Positions 43,419 through 52,455 of a DNA stretch of 64,000 bases are shown here, piece by piece (the first letter of the stretch is position 1; each line of letters starts with the position of its first letter). The translations under genes were made by a program, and so were the position numbers. A model generated the notes under the pieces. That model ran no database searches and had not been told where the DNA came from. It saw only the letters and a list, made by a program, of their open reading frames with translations. Source of the stretch: Streptomyces sp. ITFR-21 (GTDB lineage: Bacteria > Actinomycetota > Actinomycetes > Streptomycetales > Streptomycetaceae); the NCBI RefSeq assembly GCF_031844685.1, contig NZ_CP134605.1, positions 5,926,001-5,990,000 of the forward strand, read 5' to 3'.

Positions 43419-44228
43419 ATGACGGCACCACTGCGAGACAGCGCGGCGGCAGCGGTCGCTGAACCGCGCAGCGGCGAGGTGCAGTCGGTGATGCGGGCCG
43501 CAGCCTTGCTCCGGGTCGTGGCCCAGTCTTCCGACGGCATGGGGCTGAGCGACCTCGCGCGCGAGACCGGTCTGAACACCACCACGGCGTACCGCCTCCT
43601 GAAGACTCTGTGCAATGCGAATCTGCTGTGCCGGAACGCCGCGGCCGACAAGTACCTTCCCGGAAACCTGCTGCTCGACCTGGCGAGGAGTTCCTTCGCC
43701 TCAAGCGCCTCCGCCCGGGTGATGGAGACGCTTCAGACCCTCGCCAGGCGGACGGGCGAGACGGCCGCGTTCGGGGTGCGCGGGCGTACGGGCGTCACCG
43801 TGGCGTTCTCGGTTCCGTCCGACGCACCGCTGCGGTTCACCGGCGGGATCGGACGCACCGAGAGTTTCGAGGGCAGCGCGATGGGGCATTGCCTGCTGGC
43901 ATTCGACCCGGAACTCCGCCAGGAGGTCATCAACAGCGGTACCCACGATCCGGGCCGATGTTCGGATGGCGCCGATTCCCCTCACGCGCACGCCGAACTC
44001 GTGGGATTCAACCGGTTTGCTGTGTATGACGGGCCGCCTGCGGCCGGGCTGCGTCAAGTGGCTTGCCCCGTATTCGACATGGAAGGCCGGCCGATGGCCG
44101 CCCTCGAAATCCAGGGTCCGCTTTCCCGGCTCTCCGACGAGGCCGTCGAAGCGGCGGCCATCGAGTTGAAGGCCGCCGCCGAGTCTCTGCGCGGCATTCC
44201 GGATCCTATCTTCCTCTCCCAGTTGTAA
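43419..44228 (+). CDS. IclR-family transcriptional regulator (island 3)
   Basis: A 269-residue IclR protein. The winged helix-turn-helix covers about residues 22-85 (GLSDLARETGLNTTTAYRLLKTL). The effector domain contains RFTGGIGRTESFEGSAMGHCLLAF and VACPVFDMEGRPMAALEIQGP. It lies 38 bp downstream of the NMT1-like gene and probably controls the promoter at 42377 through the adjoining palindrome. Confidence 0.9.
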   Translation: MTAPLRDSAAAAVAEPRSGEVQSVMRAAALLRVVAQSSDGMGLSDLARETGLNTTTAYRLLKTLCNANLLCRNAAADKYLPGNLLLDLARSSFASSASARVMETLQTLARRTGETAAFGVRGRTGVTVAFSVPSDAPLRFTGGIGRTESFEGSAMGHCLLAFDPELRQEVINSGTHDPGRCSDGADSPHAHAELVGFNRFAVYDGPPAAGLRQVACPVFDMEGRPMAALEIQGPLSRLSDEAVEAAAIELKAAAESLRGIPDPIFLSQL

Positions 44229-44319
44229 CCGGCCTTCCCCAGCGGGGCGGCCGCTGACCCGTGGTCCCATCACCGCCCCCGCACCGCCGTGGGCTCTCAC
44301 GCACATCAGGAGATGACCC

Positions 44320-45414
44320 ATGTCCTCATCCATGTTCAAGCCGCGTCGTACGCGTCACCGTCTCTGGCTGTTGACAGCGGGCGTGGCCATGATGGCCGTC
44401 ACCGCCGCCGGTTGCTCCGGGTCCGATTCCGGGTCCGATTCCGGGTCCGGGACAGCCAAAGCGTCCGGCGACGGCAACGCCGCGGTGACGCTCAAGGTGG
44501 GTGCCGTCCCCACAACCTCCGCGCTGGCCCTGTTCGCCGCACTCGACCAGGGCTACTTCACAGCGGAGGAACTGAATGTCAAGCTCAACTTCCTGGCCAA
44601 CGGATCGGCCAACGTCTCCGCCACCGTCGGTGGTTCTCAGGACATGTTCTACGGCGACCTGTTCGCTTGGGCCTCGGCTGTGGAGAACGGCTTCTCGCTG
44701 AAGCTGCTGGCCGGCGCCAACTCGAACACATGGAAGACGGCGGACGGCACAGAAGCCCGCGGAGCCTCGTCCTTCCTGGTGCCCAAGGACTCGTCCGTCA
44801 AGGACGCGAAGGCGCTCGCCGGGAAGAAGATCGGAGTCAACGGGACGCCCCAGACCCGCCTGTTCGTGGCGAAGTGGCTGACGGACGCCGGAGTCGACCC
44901 TACCTCGGTCAAGTTCGTCACCGTGGCCGGCGGCCCCGCGGCGCTCCAAGCGCTGTCGGGCAAGTCGGTGGACGCCATTCTCACGCCGCCGCCCTACGAC
45001 GCGGAGGGCGTGAGCAAGTACGGCTTCAAGGAGATCGGCTCCACCCAGGGCCTGCTACCGCCGAACGCGCTCATCGCCGGGTTCTTTTCCACCTCGAAGT
45101 ACGCCTCGGCCCATCCGGAGACGGTGAAGAAGTTCGTCAGCGCCGTTCGCAAGGGCGCCGCGTACGCCAACAGCGCCAGCCCCGCCAAGCGGGCCGCGAT
45201 CCTCAAGGCGTACGCACACTTCGACATTCCCGCGCTGGCCACCACCACGGGGGTGAACGACCTCGTACAGAAGATGCCGTACCCCGTATTCCTCGACAGC
45301 GCCCTCGATGTCGGCCAGACACAGCAGGGCCTGGACCTCGCCACGAAGCTCGGCGTGCTCGACAAGCCGCTGCAACTCGCGGCGAACACCGACCCCACGG
45401 CAACGGAGAAGTAG
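44320..45414 (+). CDS. ABC transporter substrate-binding lipoprotein, SsuA/TauA-like
   Basis: A 364-residue lipoprotein. Basic n-region (KPRRTRHRLW), hydrophobic core and lipobox VTAAGC with Cys32, then a low-complexity Ser/Asp/Gly linker encoded by repeated GGGTCCGATTCC. The mature domain is the NMT1-type binding fold (LKVGAVPTTSALALFAALDQGYF, GGSQDMFYGDLFA). The ATG at 44320 follows AGGAG. It hands substrate to the permease and ATPase that follow, and its stop overlaps the ATPase GTG by one base. Confidence 0.92.
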   Translation: MSSSMFKPRRTRHRLWLLTAGVAMMAVTAAGCSGSDSGSDSGSGTAKASGDGNAAVTLKVGAVPTTSALALFAALDQGYFTAEELNVKLNFLANGSANVSATVGGSQDMFYGDLFAWASAVENGFSLKLLAGANSNTWKTADGTEARGASSFLVPKDSSVKDAKALAGKKIGVNGTPQTRLFVAKWLTDAGVDPTSVKFVTVAGGPAALQALSGKSVDAILTPPPYDAEGVSKYGFKEIGSTQGLLPPNALIAGFFSTSKYASAHPETVKKFVSAVRKGAAYANSASPAKRAAILKAYAHFDIPALATTTGVNDLVQKMPYPVFLDSALDVGQTQQGLDLATKLGVLDKPLQLAANTDPTATEK

Positions 45415-46265
45415 TGGATACCCACCGGGTACCCGGCGGCGATGCGAACTCCGGGCTGCGCCTTGACAGCGTCGGGGTGTACTACGCCCCGGCACGGGGT
45501 GTCGGCCGCTGGGCCGTCCGAGACATCTCCCTCCAGGTGCGGCGCGGTGAGTTCGTGTCACTCGTCGGCAGGTCCGGTTCGGGAAAGTCGACGCTCCTCA
45601 AGGTCGTCGCCGGCCTGATCAGGCCGAGCGAGGGCACGGTTGCGCTGGGGTCCGCGCAGATCACCGGTCCGACGCCCTCGATCCGTTATGTCTTTCAGGA
45701 CGCCGCCCAGTCGCTGTTCCCCTGGAAGTCGGTGGAGTCCCACATCAGATGGGGGCACAGGCACGGTGCACGCGGGTCCGCGCGCCGAGCCGCACTGGAC
45801 GTGGACGAGAGCCTCGACCAGGTAGGCCTGCTCAGCGCGCGGGACAAGCACGTCTGGGAGCTGTCCGGCGGCATGAAACAGCGGCTGGCCATCGCCAGGG
45901 CACTCGCCTCGCGCCCCGACGTGCTGCTTCTGGACGAGCCGTTCAGCGCGATCGACGCCCTGAGCAGATCCCAACTGCAGGATGTCCTGCTCCAACTGTG
46001 GGCGGAGACGGGGATCACCGTACTGTTCGTCACCCACGACGTGGACGAAGCCGTCTATCTGTCGGAGCGCGTCGTGACCGTGCGCGCGGACGGCGGCGCC
46101 GGCGTGCAGCGGGAACTGGCCGTCGATCTGCCGTTCCCCCGTGACCAGTTGGAAACCCGGGAATCGGCCCAGTTCCTGCGCCTCAGGCGGGATTTGACGG
46201 CCCAGGTGATGTCCGACGGCGGTGGGGACCACCCGCCGGCCACCGTGCGGAGGGCGAAGGCATGA
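45414..46265 (+). CDS. ABC transporter ATP-binding protein, SsuB/TauB-like
   Basis: A 283-residue ATPase. Walker A GRSGSGKST, Q-loop YVFQDAAQSLFPWKSV, signature LSGGMKQRLAIARAL, Walker B VLLLDEPFSAID and switch FVTHDVDEAVYLSERV. The QSLFPW and DEAVYL sequences mark the nitrate/sulfonate/taurine group. The GTG at 45414 follows CGGAG. It overlaps the permease start in an ATGA. Confidence 0.92.
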   Translation: MDTHRVPGGDANSGLRLDSVGVYYAPARGVGRWAVRDISLQVRRGEFVSLVGRSGSGKSTLLKVVAGLIRPSEGTVALGSAQITGPTPSIRYVFQDAAQSLFPWKSVESHIRWGHRHGARGSARRAALDVDESLDQVGLLSARDKHVWELSGGMKQRLAIARALASRPDVLLLDEPFSAIDALSRSQLQDVLLQLWAETGITVLFVTHDVDEAVYLSERVVTVRADGGAGVQRELAVDLPFPRDQLETRESAQFLRLRRDLTAQVMSDGGGDHPPATVRRAKA

Positions 46266-47137
46266 ACCTGACCGAGACATCCGACCAGGACACCGCAGCC
46301 CGCGCGGCGGAGCCGGCCGTGTCCGGGCCCTTGCCAGGCCCGACGGCCGGCGCGCGGCTGCTGCGGCTGGCGACGTCGCGTCTGCTCGGCATCGTGCTGG
46401 TCGTGCTGGCCGTCCTGTGGTGGCAGGTCGCCGTGTCCCGGGGCTGGATCGACTCACCGATCGTCCCGTCCCCCGCGGACGTGCTGGACAAAGGCGTCGG
46501 GTCGCTCGAAGACGGAACACTCCTGCCGGCTCTGGGCGCCACGCTGGCCAACGTGGGCATCGGATACGGAATCGCCGTCGTCCTCGGCGTGCTGATCGGC
46601 GCGCTGATGGCCTTGATACGCCCGGTCCACTCCGCTCTGGAGCCGATCGTGGAACTCGTACGCCCGGTGCCGGTCCTGGCCTACGTCCCGCTGCTCATCC
46701 TTTCCCTGGGAATCGGCACGGAGATGAAGGCCACCGGCATCCTGCTGTCCGCCTTCTTCCCCATCCTCATCAGCACGGTCAACGGCGTTCAGGGAGTGCC
46801 GGCGACGATGCGCCAGACCGGTGAAACCTTCGGCCTGAACCGCTGGCGCCAGACCGTCGAGATCATCCTCCCCTGTGCCGCGCCGGTGATCTTCGTAGGA
46901 CTCAGAACCAGCCTGGCGCTCGCCATCAGCGTCGCGACCGCCGTTGACATGATCACCGGCAACAGCGGAATCGGCTACTACATCGTGAACACGCAGCAGA
47001 ACCTCCAGATAGCGCAGATGTACGCGGGCATCGTGGCACTGGCCGTGGTCGGCTACCTGATCAACGCGCTGAGCGTGGCGGTCGAGCGGTATCTGCTGCG
47101 CTGGCACTTTCGCGGCATGGGAGGCAGCCATGGGTGA
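46262..47137 (+). CDS. ABC transporter permease, SsuC/TauC-like
   Basis: A 291-residue permease with about six membrane helices. It has the typical EPIVELVRPVPVLAYVPLLI region and the cytoplasmic EAA loop (RQTGETFGLNRWRQTVEIILPCAAPV). It partners the preceding ATPase and lipoprotein. Its end overlaps the hydrolase start by 8 bp. Confidence 0.92.
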   Translation: MNLTETSDQDTAARAAEPAVSGPLPGPTAGARLLRLATSRLLGIVLVVLAVLWWQVAVSRGWIDSPIVPSPADVLDKGVGSLEDGTLLPALGATLANVGIGYGIAVVLGVLIGALMALIRPVHSALEPIVELVRPVPVLAYVPLLILSLGIGTEMKATGILLSAFFPILISTVNGVQGVPATMRQTGETFGLNRWRQTVEIILPCAAPVIFVGLRTSLALAISVATAVDMITGNSGIGYYIVNTQQNLQIAQMYAGIVALAVVGYLINALSVAVERYLLRWHFRGMGGSHG

Positions 47138-47930
47138 GCGCATCCCGTACGAGGTCATCGCCGTCCGGTACGCCACCCAGACCGGCACCAAGCAGCGCTG
47201 GTACTACCGGTATCCGACCTATGGCGAGCCGGACAGCCCGTCCGACCTCGACTACTTTTTCTGGGTGATCCGTGGTGGTGGCCGGACGATCCTGTTCGAC
47301 ACCGGCTTCGCCGAAGCGGTCGGCGCAAGGCGCGGCATCACCCGGTTCGCCGGGCCACGGGAGGCACTGTGGCGCGTCGGAATCGACCCCGCCACCGTCT
47401 CAACCATCGTTCTCTCGCACTACCACTACGACCACATCGGAAACGTCCGGCACTTTCCCGACGCGGAACTCGTGGTCGACGAAACCGAACACGACTTCTG
47501 GCGCAGTACGTACGGCAGACGCAGGCCGCTTTCGGTGTCGGTGGAGACCGATGACATCGCGGTCATCGAACAGGCGGTCCGCGAGGAGCGCGTCAGCTTC
47601 GTCGGCGAGCACCACACGGTCGCCGACGGCGTCGAAGGACTCCGTCTGCCCGGCCACACCCCTGGCCAGCAGATCCTCAGCGTCACCACCCCCGGCGGCG
47701 TGGTGGTGCTGGCGGCGGACGCGGCCCACCTCTACGAAGAGCTGGACCGGGACCGTCCGTTCTCGATCTTCACCGATCTGGTCGGCATGTACCGGACCTA
47801 CGACGCACTACGTGACCTCGCGGAGCGCAAGGACCACATCCTGGTTCCCGGCCACGACCCTGAGGTGATGCGCCGTTTCCGGGCGCTGCCGGGCGAATCG
47901 GCGGGGTGGGGCGTCCACATCGGGCTCTGA
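47130..47930 (+). CDS. Metallo-beta-lactamase-fold hydrolase, N-acyl homoserine lactonase-like
   Basis: A 266-residue cytoplasmic MBL protein. The dizinc motif SHYHYDHIGN (His97, His99, Asp101, His102), LPGHTPGQQ (His176), VLAADAAH (Asp197) and VPGHDP near the C-terminus supply a complete metal site. The arrangement, with FDTGFAEAVG early in the protein, is that of the AttM/AiiA-like lactonase group. As the last gene of the transporter operon it probably opens a lactone or ester of the imported compound; quorum quenching is possible but not shown. Confidence 0.87.
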   Translation: MGERIPYEVIAVRYATQTGTKQRWYYRYPTYGEPDSPSDLDYFFWVIRGGGRTILFDTGFAEAVGARRGITRFAGPREALWRVGIDPATVSTIVLSHYHYDHIGNVRHFPDAELVVDETEHDFWRSTYGRRRPLSVSVETDDIAVIEQAVREERVSFVGEHHTVADGVEGLRLPGHTPGQQILSVTTPGGVVVLAADAAHLYEELDRDRPFSIFTDLVGMYRTYDALRDLAERKDHILVPGHDPEVMRRFRALPGESAGWGVHIGL

Positions 47931-48239
47931 GCCGGCCCGGATCCCATGGTCGTGACTGATCGGCCGGGCGGACGGCAGCGCGGGCGGTGACACCGGCCGG
48001 GACGACGCGGAACGTCCGCCCGCGACGCGCGTCGCCCTCCTTCGGACACAGGTGCGGCCTCCCCCGGCGGAGTGGATCTGACACGTTGAGCTGCACTGAT
48101 CTTCGCGGAGTCCCTGAAGCCTGGGTGACGATCCAGGCGCAAGGAGAACCGCAGCGGTGTCGGCGGGCAGGTGGTCGATCACTCGCGTGGCACAGGTCTC
48201 GGGGTCGGTCCCGCCCGCCGGGGACTTGAGCTGTCGCCA
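47931..48239. other. Gene-free gap downstream of island 3
   Basis: About 300 bp with no convincing gene or clear terminator before the IS5 remnant. Confidence 0.45.
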
Positions 48240-48510
48240 TCGACCGTCGAGCCGTTGCCGCCTTCGCCGCGGACGGGTGTCAAGGGCGGGCGGCGGGAGA
48301 AGCACCCGCGTCGGCGGATCGTGGACGCGGTCTTGTACGTGGCCTGGACCGGCTGCCAGTGGCGCTACCTGCCCAACGACTTCCCGCCCTGGCAGACGGT
48401 CTACTGGTACTTCACCTGGTGGCACGAGGACGGCCCTGTGGACAGGGTCCGCGACGCGCTGCGCGTCAGGGTCCGTCCGGCCGGGGGCCAGCGCGATCCG
48501 GTCGAGTTCG
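48240..48510 (+). pseudogene. N-terminal remnant of an IS5-family transposase
   Basis: The frame reads EPLPPSPRTGVKGGRREKHP, then RRRIVDAVLYVAWTGCQWRYLP and NDFPPWQTVYWYFTWWHEDG, a clear IS5-family N-terminal domain, and loses similarity after about RDALRVRVR. The DDE catalytic segments are absent. It is truncated and abuts the convergent methyltransferase operon. Confidence 0.8.
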
Positions 48511-48622
48511 TCGGGCCGAGCTCCCCCTGCCGGGCGTCCGTACGCCGACGGCATCCGAGAGTCGAGGTCGCCACACCCCGTCGCTCTGCCTCGGGCGCCC
48601 CGACCCTCACAGGGCAACACAG

Positions 48623-49510
48623 CTAGCCGTTCGGGGGCGTTCCCTTGTGGCAGGTGATCCAGCGGTTGGTGCTGAGGGGGTCGTGGGGGTCGGGGTGGGG
48701 GAGGCGGGGAGTGGGGTGGTCGAAGGGGGTGCGGGTGGTGGTGGCCCAGCCGAGAGTGGTGAGGGTGGCGGCGGTCTGGGGGCGGGGGCCGGGGGCGAAG
48801 AGGGCGAGGAGGTCGATGGCGAGGCGGTCGCGGGTGGCGGTGTAGATGGGGTGGGCGCGGACGGCCGGCGACTCCAGTCCGGTCTTGATCTCGTAGGCGA
48901 GGGTGCTGCCGGCAGCGCTGAGAGAGTCGAGGGCGGTGGCGACGCGGAGTTCGGTCTCGGCGGGCAGGTAGAGGAAGACTCCTTCGGCGAGCCAGGCGGT
49001 GGGCTGGGCGGTGTCGAGGCCGGCTCGGCGGAGGGCGGTGGTCCAGTCGGCGCGCAGGTCGGCGGGGACGGTGCGGCGGTCGGCCAGGGGGGCGGCGGAC
49101 AGCTCGTTCAGGACGTGCTGCTTGAAGGCGAGGACGTCGGGGCGGTCGAGTTCCCAGACGGTGGTGCCGGGAGGCCAGGGAAGGCGGTGGGCGCGGGAGT
49201 CGAGCCCGGCGCCGAGCAGGACGACCTGGCGTGCGCCGGCCTCGGCGGCGTCGAGCAGGTGGGCGTCCAGGACACGGGTGCGCAGTGCGAAATAGCCGGC
49301 CAGGCGGTCCCACACCGGGTCGCCGGGGACGACCTGCGAGGGGTCGCGGGGCCAGTCGGCGCTGCCGGGCGCGGCGCGGACGAAGTGCTCGGCGTACGGG
49401 TCGACGACGAGCGGGTCGGGGCGGCGGGCCTCCAGGGCGCGGGCGTGGGCGACCAGCAGGGCGGTGCGGCCGACGCCGGCGGTGACGCCGGGTCCGGCCA
49501 CCGCGGTCAC
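48623..49510 (-). CDS. SAM-dependent methyltransferase, leucine carboxyl methyltransferase-like
   Basis: A 295-residue methyltransferase of the LCMT/PPM1-like group. It shows ARALEARRPDPLVVDPYAEHF, the SAM-binding LLGAGLDSRAHRLPW followed by WELDRPDVLAFK, and WLAEGVFLYLP. These enzymes usually O-methylate carboxylates or hydroxyls of small molecules. The GTG at 49510 overlaps the stop of the upstream gene (GTGA), so it is the last gene of a four-gene leftward operon. The substrate is unknown. Confidence 0.88.
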   Translation of the reverse strand: MTAVAGPGVTAGVGRTALLVAHARALEARRPDPLVVDPYAEHFVRAAPGSADWPRDPSQVVPGDPVWDRLAGYFALRTRVLDAHLLDAAEAGARQVVLLGAGLDSRAHRLPWPPGTTVWELDRPDVLAFKQHVLNELSAAPLADRRTVPADLRADWTTALRRAGLDTAQPTAWLAEGVFLYLPAETELRVATALDSLSAAGSTLAYEIKTGLESPAVRAHPIYTATRDRLAIDLLALFAPGPRPQTAATLTTLGWATTTRTPFDHPTPRLPHPDPHDPLSTNRWITCHKGTPPNG

Positions 49511-50136
49511 CGCTGCCCCGTGGGTACGGGGGAGTGGGGCGCGGACGGTGAGGTGAAGGGGAGCTCGGCGAGGTCGGCGACGCGGGCCCCGTACACCCGG
49601 GCCATGAAGTGCAGGATGTCCGCGTCGGCGAGGTGCAGGGCGGTGGTGCAGTCGCGCAGGACGGTGAGGTGGAAGCCGCGCTGGAAGGCGGTACGGGCTG
49701 TGGAGTCGACGCAGACGTCGGTGAACAGGCCGGCCAGGACCAGGTGGTCGATGCCGCGCCGGCGCAGGTGCGGTTCGAGCCGTTCGTCGAGGAACGCGTC
49801 GAAGCCGGCGCGTTTGGTGAACACCTCCTCGCCGGGCCCAGGCCGCACGCCGTGGAACTCCGCGCCCCAACCGCCCTCCAGGCACTTGGGGCGCTTGCCG
49901 AGCAGGGCGTCGCGCCGCCGCCAGGCCGGCCCCTGGTGGGCGGGGTCGCCGAGGAAGCGGACGAACAGTACGTCGATGCCCGCCGTCCGGGCCAGCTCGA
50001 CGGCGCGGGCGCTGTTCGCGGCGACACGGGCGAGCCGTTCGGGGTCGCCGGGGAAGCGGGCGGCAGCGACCGGGCCGGCGCAGAAGTCGTTCTGCAGGTC
50101 GATCACGAGCAGTGCGGTGCGGGGCGCGTCGGTCAC
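49507..50136 (-). CDS. Isochorismatase-family cysteine hydrolase
   Basis: A 209-residue hydrolase with the complete catalytic triad of the family: Asp13 in LLVIDLQNDF, Lys108 in VFTKRAGFDAF and Cys142 in LFTDVCVDST. The cysteine makes it a nicotinamidase, ureidoacrylate or N-carbamoyl amidase-type enzyme rather than a true isochorismatase. Start and stop overlap both neighbours by 4 bp, so all three are made together. Confidence 0.9.
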   Translation of the reverse strand: MTDAPRTALLVIDLQNDFCAGPVAAARFPGDPERLARVAANSARAVELARTAGIDVLFVRFLGDPAHQGPAWRRRDALLGKRPKCLEGGWGAEFHGVRPGPGEEVFTKRAGFDAFLDERLEPHLRRRGIDHLVLAGLFTDVCVDSTARTAFQRGFHLTVLRDCTTALHLADADILHFMARVYGARVADLAELPFTSPSAPHSPVPTGQR

Positions 50137-51239
50137 CGGGAACCGGCCTTGGAGGCGCCGGGAGTGGCGACCGGCGCGGGAGCGAACACTCCTGCGCGCG
50201 CACCGAGTTCGGCGAGGACGGCGTCCACCACCGCGGTGGTGCCGGACTCACCGCCGAGGTCGGGGGTGCGGATACCGCGGGCCTGGACGCCGACCAGCGC
50301 GGCTTCGACGGCGGCCTCGGCGCCGGGGCAGCCGGCGTGCCGTTCGGCGATCCGGGCGGCGGCCCGGATCGTGGCGACCGGGTTGACCGTGTCGCGCCCG
50401 GCCAGGTCGTCGGCCGAGCCGTGCACCGTCTGGTACTCCGTCAACTCGTGCAGTTCCGGGGCCAGGTGGACGTTCTCGGTGCAGCGGTTCTCCTGCCGCT
50501 CCGCGCCGTACCGGTCGAGCAGCACCACGTGCATGATGTCCGCCCACTCGTTGCCGGCGACCAGCACGGTGCGGTCTTCGGGGCCGTGAGCGATCAGGTT
50601 GCGGTTGACCGTGTCGGGCTGGAACAGCTCGAAGGCGACACCGAGTCGGGCGGAGAGGTCGTCCGTCCAGTCGTCGAGCGTCCCGTCCAGCAGGTGGTAC
50701 TTGTAGGCCATCAGGACCCGGGACGGCCCGTCCGGCCAGAGCGCGCGGGCGCGGCGCACGGCGTAGCGCAGGACCTGTTCGGTGACGGCCCGGCTGAACT
50801 CCATGGTGCGCACCACCTTGCCGGGGGTGTGCCGGTTCACGCCGGTGTAAAAGCCCTGCGCCTGGTCGCGGACCAGCAGCATCCGGGCCGTACCGGCGGT
50901 GAGCGGTTCGACCTTGACGGCGGCCAGCCGCTGCCGGACCAGGTACAGCGACTGGGCGTTGATCGCGGTGCGGAACACCGCCCGGACGCCGGAGGCGGCC
51001 TGCTCGCGGCAGAACCGCTCGTAGTGCGCGGCGTCCCGCGCGGTGAGCCGGGCGATCTCCGCGGTGCCGGCGGCCTCGGCGCGCAGCGAGACGTAGGAAT
51101 GGTAGAGCTGCGGCGACCGCACCACCTCGACCCGCGTACCGTGCGTCCGGGTGATCCGGTACAGCACCCGTTCGAAGACGGGGGCGAGATCCGGGCCGGT
51201 GCCGCGGCCGACGGCGAGGGCGATGCGCGGTGCGGTCAT
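50133..51239 (-). CDS. Isocitrate/isopropylmalate-dehydrogenase-family protein
   Basis: A 368-residue relative of the beta-decarboxylating dehydrogenases. The C-terminal half has the family NAD site (ENVHLAPELHELTEYQTVHG, then SADDLAGRDTVNPVATIRAAAR). The N-terminal half is unusual: the start is MTAPRIALAVGRGTGPDLAP instead of the common GDGIGPE, and the substrate region reads VRAVFRTAINAQSLYLVRQRL. Substrate binding is therefore probably not isocitrate or isopropylmalate. It is coupled to the hydrolase by a 4-bp overlap. Reaction unknown; a hydroxyacid oxidation or decarboxylation is the likeliest inference. Confidence 0.8.
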   Translation of the reverse strand: MTAPRIALAVGRGTGPDLAPVFERVLYRITRTHGTRVEVVRSPQLYHSYVSLRAEAAGTAEIARLTARDAAHYERFCREQAASGVRAVFRTAINAQSLYLVRQRLAAVKVEPLTAGTARMLLVRDQAQGFYTGVNRHTPGKVVRTMEFSRAVTEQVLRYAVRRARALWPDGPSRVLMAYKYHLLDGTLDDWTDDLSARLGVAFELFQPDTVNRNLIAHGPEDRTVLVAGNEWADIMHVVLLDRYGAERQENRCTENVHLAPELHELTEYQTVHGSADDLAGRDTVNPVATIRAAARIAERHAGCPGAEAAVEAALVGVQARGIRTPDLGGESGTTAVVDAVLAELGARAGVFAPAPVATPGASKAGSR

Positions 51240-51271
51240 GCGGGAGCTCCTTCGGCGGTGGGGGAAGAACG

Positions 51272-51802
51272 TCAGACGGAGGTCGGGACGAGGCGGTCGC
51301 CCGGGATCCCTACCTTCTCCGGGGAGTAGTAGTCGCGGATACCGTCGGCCCAGGTGGCGACGGCGATCCGGTCGTCGGCGTCCGGCCCGAAGACGTCGAA
51401 CAGCGCCTCGGTGTTGGGCTTCTCGAAGCCGATCGCGGTCATCAGGGCGAGGAACCGGGGCCGTTCGATCAGCCCGTTGCCGTCGGGGTCGCCGAGCGCT
51501 GCCAGGGCGTCGGCGAAGGCGGCGGCGGCGGCGCCGAAGAGTTCGGGGCTCAGTACGGTGCCGCGGAACTCCTCGGGGCTGATCACCCCGTCGCCGTTCG
51601 AGTCCAGGGCGGTGAGCAGCACCTCCCAGTAGTGGCGCAGGCTGTCGGCCAGCGCCTGCCGGGCGGTCTCGGGTGAGTCCTCCGCGACCGCCAGGACGCG
51701 CTCGGTCATGAGGTCGAAGTCGTGGGCGTCGAGCACCCCGTTGCCGTTGGCGTCGAACAGGGTGAAGACCAGCGCGGCTCGCCGGTGGGCCTCGTAAACC
51801 AT
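51272..51802 (-). CDS. EF-hand calcium-binding protein (calerythrin-like)
   Basis: A 176-residue acidic protein with three clear EF-hand loops: D17ANGNGVLDAHD, D67SNGDGVISPEE and D105PDGNGLIERPR. A fourth, degenerate loop (PDADDRIAVATW) lies near residue 140. Four-hand sarcoplasmic-type proteins of this size occur in actinobacteria as calcium buffers or sensors. The ATG at 51802 follows AAAGGGAAC. Only 32 bp separate it from the dehydrogenase-like gene, so it is the first gene of the operon, an odd partner for three metabolic enzymes. Confidence 0.9.
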   Translation of the reverse strand: MVYEAHRRAALVFTLFDANGNGVLDAHDFDLMTERVLAVAEDSPETARQALADSLRHYWEVLLTALDSNGDGVISPEEFRGTVLSPELFGAAAAAFADALAALGDPDGNGLIERPRFLALMTAIGFEKPNTEALFDVFGPDADDRIAVATWADGIRDYYSPEKVGIPGDRLVPTSV

Positions 51803-52455
51803 GGTGTTCCCTTTCTCGCAGCGGCCCGGCCTCGGACGGCGGGGCATTGGGCCCGGCGGCAGCCCTTGGGCACGGCCGGGACCTCTACTGTGCGGGCCGC
51901 GCCCGAGATTCCGGCGAGAAAGCTGACGCGTCACCCGAAGGGGTGATGAACGGACCTGATGCGGTTGACGGTCAACGGCTGTGAGTTCTCTCCACCGGCG
52001 GCCCGAGGCGGCGCGGGTCCACATCCCGCCGTCCCGACGGTGCGAGCACGCCCCGGCGTACGCAGTCCCGTCAGCACGGGCGCGCTTTCCCGACCGACGC
52101 TGCGAACGCCGGCCCGGCCCGGCGACCGACCGATCGATCCGTCAGGAAGGCGGGGCGGTACGCCTCCTGTTGGCAGGCCGCGCGACGGGTGTCCGGCGCT
52201 GCTCTCGGAGCGGGCCGGGCCGCGGCGGTCGGAGCCCGCCCGTGCGTCCTGGCGCCGGCCGATGCGAGCCCGCGGGCAGGGTGTTGACCCCGGGGCGCTC
52301 ACTTACGGCGGCCGTGAGAGCCCGTCTTGACCTTCGCGCAGTGCCGGCGAGACACGTCGGAAACGATCCGTCGGGATGGTGACACCACCCGCCGAACCTC
52401 TCTTCGGCTTCTCCCGCCCCTCGACGGCCGGGTCCTCACCATGCCAGGAGTCCCC
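51803..52455. other. Divergent intergenic region
   Basis: About 650 bp between the EF-hand operon and the exported amidase gene. Several open frames exist but none has a ribosome site or familiar motif; it should contain both promoters. Confidence 0.45.

Noticed and set aside
47808..50027. Large minus-strand frame with long Arg/Pro tracts over the methyltransferase and lactonase region
   Set aside because: It crosses real genes in the wrong frame and its composition is not protein-like.
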